Assembly (NCBI RefSeq): GCF_035762905.1
Contig: NZ_DASUCC010000011.1
Coordinates: 1-29,525, forward strand
DNA length: 29,525 bases
Direction of reading: 5' to 3'
From: DASYTH01 sp035762905
Lineage (GTDB): Bacteria > Actinomycetota > Actinomycetes > Mycobacteriales > Pseudonocardiaceae
The notes beneath the pieces were generated by a model. It did not search any database, had not been told where the DNA came from, and saw nothing but the letters and a program-made list of their open reading frames with translations. Below are positions 24,699 to 29,525 of the stretch, piece by piece. The translations under genes and the position numbers were made by a program. Within the stretch, counting starts at the first letter, position 1, and every line of letters starts with the position of its first letter.

Positions 24699-24973
24699 TC
24701 CTTGGTCACGGTGAAGGCGATGTTGTCGACGTAACACCAGCTCCACTCCTCGCCGGGTTCGGCGGAGCGGATGATCGGGTGCCCGGTGCTTCGGTTGTGC
24801 GCGGAGGCGTGCCGGCTGGGTGAGCTGTCGCAGCAGCCGATCCGGCCGCAGGACTGGCACATCCGCAGATGCACCCACTGTCCTCCGGCCGCGAGGCAGT
24901 CCGCGCACCCGGCGACCGGGTCGGGAAGTTCGGTGACCTGGATGGCGTCCAGGTGCGCGCACGTCGGGTCCAT
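24695..24973 (-). CDS. UBP-type zinc-finger protein
   Basis: The 92-aa protein is a stand-alone UBP (ubiquitin-hydrolase-type) zinc finger, common in actinobacteria. The ligand pattern is CAHLDAI, CADCLAAG, HLRMCQSCGRIGCCDSS, HASAHNRSTGH, then the closing strand EEWSWCYVD. The bacterial role is unknown. ATG 24973 was chosen; GTG 24982 would add three residues and overlap the NAD kinase stop. It lies between nadK and the broken DUF5996 gene, overlapping the latter by 4 bp. Confidence 0.88.
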   Translation of the reverse strand: MDPTCAHLDAIQVTELPDPVAGCADCLAAGGQWVHLRMCQSCGRIGCCDSSPSRHASAHNRSTGHPIIRSAEPGEEWSWCYVDNIAFTVTKE

Positions 24974-24981
24974 TGTGGTCA

Positions 24982-25851
24982 CTACCCTTCACCGTCGACG
25001 GGTGGGATCTCCGGGGAATCGGTCAGGCGCAGCTTGCGGCGGGCACGTTGATAGAAGGTGGTCCGGCCCAGGCGCACCACGTGCGCGGCATTGGGGCGGG
25101 CCCGCAGCTCGACGCAGTCGCCCGGTTCGACGTAGCCGGCGACCTGTCCGTCCACCTCCACCGCCAGCCGCCCGCTGGTCGGCAGGATGTCCAGGGTGAC
25201 CATGTCGTGCACGGACAGCACCACACCCCGGCCGTAGGCCGAGTGCGGCGCGGCCGGAGTCACCAGCAGCGCCTCCACGGCCGGGCTGGTGATCGGCCCA
25301 CCCGCGGAGAAGCTGTAGGCCGTCGACCCGGTCGGGGTGGCCACGATCACCGCGTCGGCGGCGTAGCTGACAAACGGATGCCCTGCCACACCGACCGCCA
25401 CCACCGCGCTGCCCTGGCCCGGGATCCGGACCACCGCGACGTCGTTGAACGCGGTCACCGTCCGGCCGCCGAGCACGGCGTCCACCGCCAGGCGCGGTTC
25501 GACGCTGAACCGGTGACTATCGATCGCCGACAGCGCATCCGGCAGGTCCGGCACGTCCACCTCGGCCAGAAACCCCAGCTTGCCCATGTTCACCCCGAGC
25601 ACCGGCGCCCGCTGCCGGTCGGCCAACCGCATCGCCCGCAACATGGTCCCGTCACCTCCCAGGCTGACCAACAGGTCTGCCCGCCGGCCCAGGTCTGTCG
25701 CCGGCACCGCGACCGCCGCACAGTTGAGCCGGTCGACCTCCTCGGCCAGGCCGAGGATCTCGATCCCGCGCGCGGCGCCCCACTCAAGCACCTGGTCGAC
25801 CGCCTGACCCGCGTCTCGCCGCGGATGCAGCACCAGACCCACCGCGTGCAT
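24982..25851 (-). CDS. nadK: NAD kinase
   Basis: The 289-aa enzyme phosphorylates NAD to NADP with ATP or polyphosphate. It carries the diagnostic LVSLGGDGTMLRAMR, the NMGKLGFLAEV segment, FNDVAVVR in the place of the usual NE motif region, and the C-terminal VIVATPTGSTAYSFSAGGP. The ATG at 25851 begins MHAVGLVLHPRRD, the usual start of the family. A longer frame to 26049 lacks similarity. It is the first gene of a run with the UBP finger, DUF5996 and SDR genes. It is a shorter, diverged form and may be a second copy rather than the housekeeping enzyme; I cannot tell from the window alone. Confidence 0.9.
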   Translation of the reverse strand: MHAVGLVLHPRRDAGQAVDQVLEWGAARGIEILGLAEEVDRLNCAAVAVPATDLGRRADLLVSLGGDGTMLRAMRLADRQRAPVLGVNMGKLGFLAEVDVPDLPDALSAIDSHRFSVEPRLAVDAVLGGRTVTAFNDVAVVRIPGQGSAVVAVGVAGHPFVSYAADAVIVATPTGSTAYSFSAGGPITSPAVEALLVTPAAPHSAYGRGVVLSVHDMVTLDILPTSGRLAVEVDGQVAGYVEPGDCVELRARPNAAHVVRLGRTTFYQRARRKLRLTDSPEIPPVDGEG

Positions 25852-26006
25852 CAACCGACCCGGTTCCGCGCCGTCATGGCCTCGAGTCTGCTCGCGCCGA
25901 ACCGCCCGCGCGAGGCCGGGTCGACCATGCGTCCAGCGCGCGCACCGAGGGTCATCTACGGTGGAAAGTACGTAGCTGGCAAACCACACGGAAAGGAACG
26001 GGTGAC

Positions 26007-26228
26007 ATGGCTGACGCACCGAGTTTGGACTCGATGGCGGAAGCGGCACAGGACACCCAATTCGCCCAGCTCGAAGCCAGATTGGTCGATGACTACGGCC
26101 AGAACCGGCGGGCCGCCGTGCATTCCCTGGTCGACCAGGAGCGACACCGGTTCAGCGACGCCCGGGTGCACACCTTCGTACCCATCCTGGTCGAGCGATC
26201 GGTCCGGGCCCGCCTCAGCACGAACTGA
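26007..26228 (+). CDS. Small three-helix-bundle-type protein, copy 1
   Basis: The 73-aa protein has an acidic start followed by TQFAQLEARLVDDYGQNRRA, QERHRFSDARVHTF and VPILVERSVRARL. The F-x5-V-x-x-FVP-x-LVER-x-VR pattern matches actinobacterial proteins named for a three-helix bundle dimerisation domain; no reaction is known. AAGGAA lies ten bases before ATG 26007. A clear paralogue is encoded at 26786-27028. Confidence 0.75.
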   Translation: MADAPSLDSMAEAAQDTQFAQLEARLVDDYGQNRRAAVHSLVDQERHRFSDARVHTFVPILVERSVRARLSTN

Positions 26229-26233
26229 CGGGC

Positions 26234-26683
26234 TCAGGCGGCAGCGGCGCTCTGCGCCTCCCACTTGGCCAACGCCACCACCAGGACGAAAACCTGCACC
26301 GGCAACGACAGCCCGGGAAGATCGGCCACCGCGGTGCCGCCCCAGCCCACCCGGCGCACCGAACCCACCGGCTGGCCCGCCTCGTCCAGCAGTTCCTCCG
26401 ACCGCCACCAGGACGCCCGCCGGAACCGGTAGGTGCGCCCGTCGGCCGCCACCGTCCACCGCTTACGGCCCACCCGGTCCGCGGCCGCGACCACCGCCCC
26501 GGCCTCATCGGTCATCTCGAACCGGGAACTCCACGCATTGGCCGCTACCTCATGGCGCTGCCCAGCCAGATCCACCGTGCCGCCCCCACGCCAGACCCGG
26601 CCGGTCCACGTCGCCAGCAGCTCACCGTCGGCCACCAACTGATAGCTGTTGCGCCACCAGCTGACCTTGCGGGCCTGCAACAT
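26234..26683 (-). CDS. Conserved hypothetical protein, beta-rich with C-terminal hydrophobic helix
   Basis: The 149-aa product is rich in tryptophan, arginine and short beta-like segments (VSWWRNSYQLVADGELLATW, RRASWWRSEELLDEAG). It ends with a hydrophobic stretch (LPVQVFVLVVALAKWEAQ). The pattern is reminiscent of the tubby/LURP-one barrel, which also ends in a buried helix, but I cannot confirm this. The ribosome site is weak. The gene sits between the two paralogous small genes on the opposite strand, converging with the first. Confidence 0.65.
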   Translation of the reverse strand: MLQARKVSWWRNSYQLVADGELLATWTGRVWRGGGTVDLAGQRHEVAANAWSSRFEMTDEAGAVVAAADRVGRKRWTVAADGRTYRFRRASWWRSEELLDEAGQPVGSVRRVGWGGTAVADLPGLSLPVQVFVLVVALAKWEAQSAAAA

Positions 26684-26785
26684 GCCGCCACGATACGCCG
26701 CATTGTGGACGGTTCACCTGGTGTTCATCTTGCTGTGGATGATGTTGGGAGCCAGGGGCCGGGCACGAGGAAGGGACGACGACCC

Positions 26786-27028
26786 ATGACCGAAGCGCCA
26801 ACCCTGGACACGACGGCCACCACCACCCTCAGCACGCAGTTCGCCGAGCTCGAGGCGCGGCTGATCGAGCACTACGGGCCGGACCGCCGGGAGGCCGTGC
26901 TGCGGGTACTGGACCATGAACGGGATCGGTTTGCCCACGCCAGCGTGCCCACCTTCGTGCCCATCCTCGTGGAGCGCTCGGTGCGCGCGCTGCTCGACGC
27001 GGACTCCCCCACACTTCGCCCGCGGTGA
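26786..27028 (+). CDS. Small three-helix-bundle-type protein, copy 2
   Basis: The 80-aa protein is a paralogue of the 26007 gene. Its STQFAELEARLIEHYGPDRR and FAHASVPTFVPILVERSVRA segments match copy 1 almost residue for residue, and FVPILVERSVRA is identical. The ATG at 26786 has GAGGAAGGG upstream. The C-terminus has seven extra residues. No function is known. Confidence 0.78.
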   Translation: MTEAPTLDTTATTTLSTQFAELEARLIEHYGPDRREAVLRVLDHERDRFAHASVPTFVPILVERSVRALLDADSPTLRPR

Positions 27029-27221
27029 ACCGAGGGGTCGTCGACCGGTAGCCGATCGTTTGCCCACAGCGGAAACGGTGACATCCCAGGCGACCTCAGT
27101 TGGTCGGCACGCGAAATGGGTGCCGTGGGCCGGCAGGCACCCGTAGCGCAGGCGCAGACCGATGCGGCGATCGCCGGCCTGGGGGTCGACCTCGGCGACT
27201 CCCGCGGTCGACCAGGGGCGG

Positions 27222-27503
27222 CGCGACGTGCCCACCCGGTTGGGCTTGACCGTCCACTATGCCGCGACGGATAGACCGACGGGCGGCCCAGTTCCGCAAC
27301 GGGACATTCGACTTCGCGGTCGCCGAGTCGGAGTACGGCCTGCCCGATCTCACGGATCCGCCGCCGGGCTCGCGGGGTTTCACTACCGGTACCGGCCCTG
27401 GCCTCCCACCTGCGAATCGGCGGCACCCGCGTAACCGGTCTGCGCCTGTCCTGCGACCCGTGGCCCGGATCTTCACCCGGGCGATCACGCGCTGGGACGC
27501 GTA
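27222..27503 (+). pseudogene. Remnant of a PstS-like substrate-binding protein
   Basis: Pieces in three frames read in the order expected of a phosphate-type periplasmic binding protein. They are LGLTVHYAATDRPTG (about 27240-27285), then QFRNGTFDFAVAESEYGLPD (about 27290-27350), LRIGGTRVTGLRLSCD (about 27411-27458) and VARIFTRAITRWDA (to 27500), followed by TAG. The QF-x-NGT-x-DFAV and IF-x-x-x-ITRWDA blocks are the clearest. There is no signal peptide, N-terminal lobe or C-terminal half. At least three frame changes are needed. The surrounding 27029-27647 stretch shows no intact gene. Confidence 0.45.
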
Positions 27504-27520
27504 GCTGGTGGAGTGATGCT

Positions 27521-27589
27521 GTGAGAGATCATGTGAGGTGGGTCGGTGTCACCGCATGCGTGGGGTTGGCGCTGGCGTTCTGCGGTTAA
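27521..27589 (+). other. Truncated secretory-leader-like reading frame
   Basis: A GTG at 27521 opens a 22-codon frame, basic at the start and then hydrophobic (WVGVTACVGLALAFCG), that ends at TAA 27587. It looks like the signal peptide of a lipoprotein or secreted protein cut off just after the leader. It may be debris related to the adjacent PstS-like remnant. No ribosome site stands out. Confidence 0.2.
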
Positions 27590-27647
27590 GGCCGTTATCG
27601 ATCGCGGGTTGTGCCAATGAAAGCCTTGTGTCATCGCGAGTGCCGCG

Positions 27648-28478
27648 TCATAGGGATCCGATGCGGTTGCCGAGGTCGAGTTCGAGTGGGCCGCGGGTTT
27701 GCAACCCCTGCGCGAAGAGCGTGGCTATGCGGGCCTGGACGGTCTCGGAGCGGACCAGTTGCTGGAACAGGCGGGCGTCGGAACGGATCGCGTCCGCGGC
27801 GGGCAGGGTCAGGTCGTTGAGCACCTGCTTGGCCGATCGCACCGCGTCGGCGGGGAACGACGCGATGCGACGCGCGAGCCGGGCCACGAACGCGTCCAGT
27901 TCGGTGTCGGGTAGTGCCCGGTTGATCCAGCCGTACCGTTCGGCCTGCTCGGCGTCGAAGTCGGCTGCACCGAGAATCGCCTCCATGGCCCGGCCCCGGC
28001 CCAGCAGCCGCCCCAGGTGCTGGATCCCACCAGCGCCCGGGAGCACACCGAACCCGACTTCCGGCTGGCCCAGTACGGTGTTCTCCCGGGCGGCGAAGCG
28101 CATGTCGCACGCCAACGCCAGTTCGCTGCCCGCGCCGCGGGCGCGGCCGCGCAGCTTGGCGATCGTCACGACCGGCAGTTCGCTGAGTTTGTGCCACAAC
28201 ATGCCCAGCGAGGCGTCATCCGGCCCGCCCGCCTTGGCGGCCTCGGCGGTGTACTCCGCGACCGTGGTGAGATCGACGTGCGGCACGAAGTACTCCGGGT
28301 CCGCACTCTCCAGCACCACGACCCGAGCGTCCACGGCGGACTCCAGCTCGCCGAACAGCGTCACCAGGTCACGCACCAACTCCGGTCCGATCAGGTTCAT
28401 CGGCGGCGCGTCGATCACCACGCTCACCACACCGCCTTCGACTTCGGTGACCCGCAACGTGCGGTACTCCTGCATCAT
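27648..28478 (-). CDS. Enoyl-CoA hydratase/isomerase family protein
   Basis: The 276-aa protein has the crotonase fold: VVSVVIDAPPMNLIGPELV, the first oxyanion-hole region LRGRARGAGSELALACDMRF, then LGQPEVGFGVLPGAGGIQHL. It ends with the helical tail typical of the family. Crotonases add water to, isomerise or cleave acyl-CoA thioesters. At one usual acid/base position the family glutamate is kept (QPEVGFG). The ATG at 28478 (a second in-frame ATG follows at 28475) has GGGAG about nine bases upstream. It is divergent from the lipoprotein gene; a very long open frame upstream to 29459 shows no similarity. The pathway is unknown. Confidence 0.9.
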   Translation of the reverse strand: MMQEYRTLRVTEVEGGVVSVVIDAPPMNLIGPELVRDLVTLFGELESAVDARVVVLESADPEYFVPHVDLTTVAEYTAEAAKAGGPDDASLGMLWHKLSELPVVTIAKLRGRARGAGSELALACDMRFAARENTVLGQPEVGFGVLPGAGGIQHLGRLLGRGRAMEAILGAADFDAEQAERYGWINRALPDTELDAFVARLARRIASFPADAVRSAKQVLNDLTLPAADAIRSDARLFQQLVRSETVQARIATLFAQGLQTRGPLELDLGNRIGSL

Positions 28479-28661
28479 CAGCCCTTCTCCCGCATGGACA
28501 TCACTGATGTGGGCTCCCTCCCCGATCCAGACCATCGCGGGCGGGGTCATGAAGACCAAGCTAGCGAACTTCACCGAGGTTGCCGTGGTTGACCAGTGCA
28601 CTGTCACGGTTGAACCGATCTGAGCGATGGGGTAGCCGTCAACCCGGGCCTTGGAGAGTGC

Positions 28662-29099
28662 ATGATCCGCAGACTTGTTCCTGTCGCCGTGTTGGCCGCC
28701 GCAGCGGCCGGCTGCTCCGACAACCCGTCCAAGGCGGCGCCGACCACGGTCACCGTGGCCACCCAGCCCAGCCCGAACCAGGTGGAGTGCTCCAATGTGG
28801 AGCGCGCCTACAACGCGTGGAAGTGGACGCCGACCTCCAGCCTCGACTTCACGGACTTCAACGTGAGACGCCTGGCGGAGAAGGGGGGTGACTTCTACAA
28901 GGCGGTCGAAGGCTACCGGGACAAGGGCGCGACCGGACTGGCGCTGGAAATCGCCCGATACAACTACGACCTGAGCGTCCTCAACGCGACCTATGTGGCC
29001 AGCGGCTCCGCTCCGGGTGAACTGACGACCAAAGTCGTTTCCGGTGTCGAGGAGATCAACAATGCCTACGCGACCTTCCGCCGCGACACCTGCGCTTGA
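28662..29099 (+). CDS. Putative lipoprotein, function unknown
   Basis: The 145-aa protein has a lipoprotein signal: a basic start (MIRRLVPVAVLAAAAAGC) with the lipobox AAGC, so Cys18 would be lipidated. A Thr/Pro-rich linker follows, then a soluble domain containing two cysteines (in VECSN and at the C-terminal TCA) that may pair. The ATG at 28662 has GGAGAG upstream. No family was recognised. It stands alone between the hydratase gene and a cation transporter. Confidence 0.8.
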   Translation: MIRRLVPVAVLAAAAAGCSDNPSKAAPTTVTVATQPSPNQVECSNVERAYNAWKWTPTSSLDFTDFNVRRLAEKGGDFYKAVEGYRDKGATGLALEIARYNYDLSVLNATYVASGSAPGELTTKVVSGVEEINNAYATFRRDTCA

Positions 29100-29283
29100 G
29101 CTGTCAACACCCGCACTTCGCCACCCGAGCATTGAGCCGGGAATGAACACGGCCGCCACCGCCTCAACTAGGCCAAGTCTGCCCACGCAGGTCCAGCGTC
29201 TACATCCGCCGGGAGCCTGCGGCACGACTACGAATGTCCAGTGCGACCACGCTGGCCGGGCGAGTTTCCGGTTGGCTGTGGGC

Positions 29284-29525
29284 ATGGTGGATGAGCACGG
29301 TGCGTCGCGAGGGCGCGGCGGTGGCCAGGACGACGGCCTGGCGTTGGACCTCGGCTCGGCGGCGGGCGGGCCGGATGTCGAGAGCCTGCGCACCGTGCTG
29401 GTGGCGTTGGCGGCCAACGCGTTGATCGCGGTGGCCAAGTCGGTGGCGGCGGTGATCACGACCTCGGCGTCGCTGACGGCGGAGGCGGCGCACTCCTGGG
29501 CCGATGCCGGCGACCAGGTCTTCCT
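29284..29525 (+). CDS. Cation diffusion facilitator family transporter, 5' end
   Basis: The frame runs off the end of the window. After a poorly conserved, glycine-rich start it reads SLRTVLVALAANALIAVAK, then VITTSASLTAEAAHSWADAG and DQVF. This is the first membrane helix and the start of helix 2 of CDF metal exporters, with the His and Asp in A-H-S-x-A-D that precede the metal site. Such proteins export zinc, iron or manganese in exchange for protons. ATG 29284 is tentative, as there is no strong ribosome site and the frame is open upstream to at least 29221. Confidence 0.75.
   Translation, partial: MVDEHGASRGRGGGQDDGLALDLGSAAGGPDVESLRTVLVALAANALIAVAKSVAAVITTSASLTAEAAHSWADAGDQVF

Noticed and set aside
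1..29525. Insertion sequence, tRNA or CRISPR array
   Set aside because: No transposase domain, cloverleaf or regularly spaced repeat was found; the only tandem array is the 14-bp repeat at 1097-1152.

Overview
The window is high-GC DNA with long GC-biased reading frames on both strands, GTG starts, ATGA-type gene overlaps, SigK/RskA, a LAL-type LuxR regulator and a class III lanthipeptide locus. This points to a filamentous actinomycete. A Pseudonocardiales host (Amycolatopsis, Saccharothrix, Kutzneria or a relative) is my inference and is not proven by the sequence. No rRNA, tRNA, CRISPR array or intact transposase was seen.

Layout. 1-1101 is the 3' end of a nonribosomal peptide synthetase gene whose adenylation domain carries a serine-type pocket and stops without a carrier domain. 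It is followed by a 14-bp tandem repeat and a membrane acyltransferase. 2335-3392 holds a DUF4267 membrane protein divergent from a TetR regulator, with two matching palindromes between them. 3509-3846 is a decayed StrR-like pathway regulator. 4075-7729 is a compact operon: a BluB-CobT-like fusion, a RibB/GTP-cyclohydrolase-II-like protein and a TylF/MycF-type O-methyltransferase. A MycE-type O-methyltransferase converges on it (7792-8991). 9407-10740 is a SigK/RskA pair with a recognisable SigK-type promoter. 10913-15507 is a class III lanthipeptide operon (LanKC synthetase, a 43-residue precursor, ABC exporter), divergent from an AAA+ ATPase (15850-17319). 17447-20280 is an acyl-CoA dehydrogenase/P450/DUF1003 run, followed by a small basic protein and a 918-aa LAL regulator. 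23373-25851 is a NAD kinase/UBP zinc finger/DUF5996/SDR operon whose last two genes carry frameshifts. The rest holds two paralogous small proteins around a hypothetical gene, a PstS-like remnant, an enoyl-CoA hydratase homologue, a lipoprotein and the start of a cation-diffusion-facilitator gene.

How the genes may work together. Three specialised-metabolism modules abut: the NRPS end with its StrR remnant, the flavin-to-benzimidazole-like operon with two sugar-type O-methyltransferases, and the SapB/labyrinthopeptin-like lanthipeptide operon. The most unusual is 4075-8991. RibB would supply the flavin precursor 3,4-dihydroxy-2-butanone 4-phosphate, BluB-type enzymes fragment FMNH2 to 5,6-dimethylbenzimidazole, and CobT-type enzymes attach ribose phosphate. 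Here the BluB serine, the CobT catalytic glutamate and the GTP-cyclohydrolase GTP loop all look altered, no other cobalamin gene is present, and methyltransferases of the mycinose type sit alongside. A dedicated pathway to a modified benzimidazole or flavin-derived nucleoside is a testable inference.
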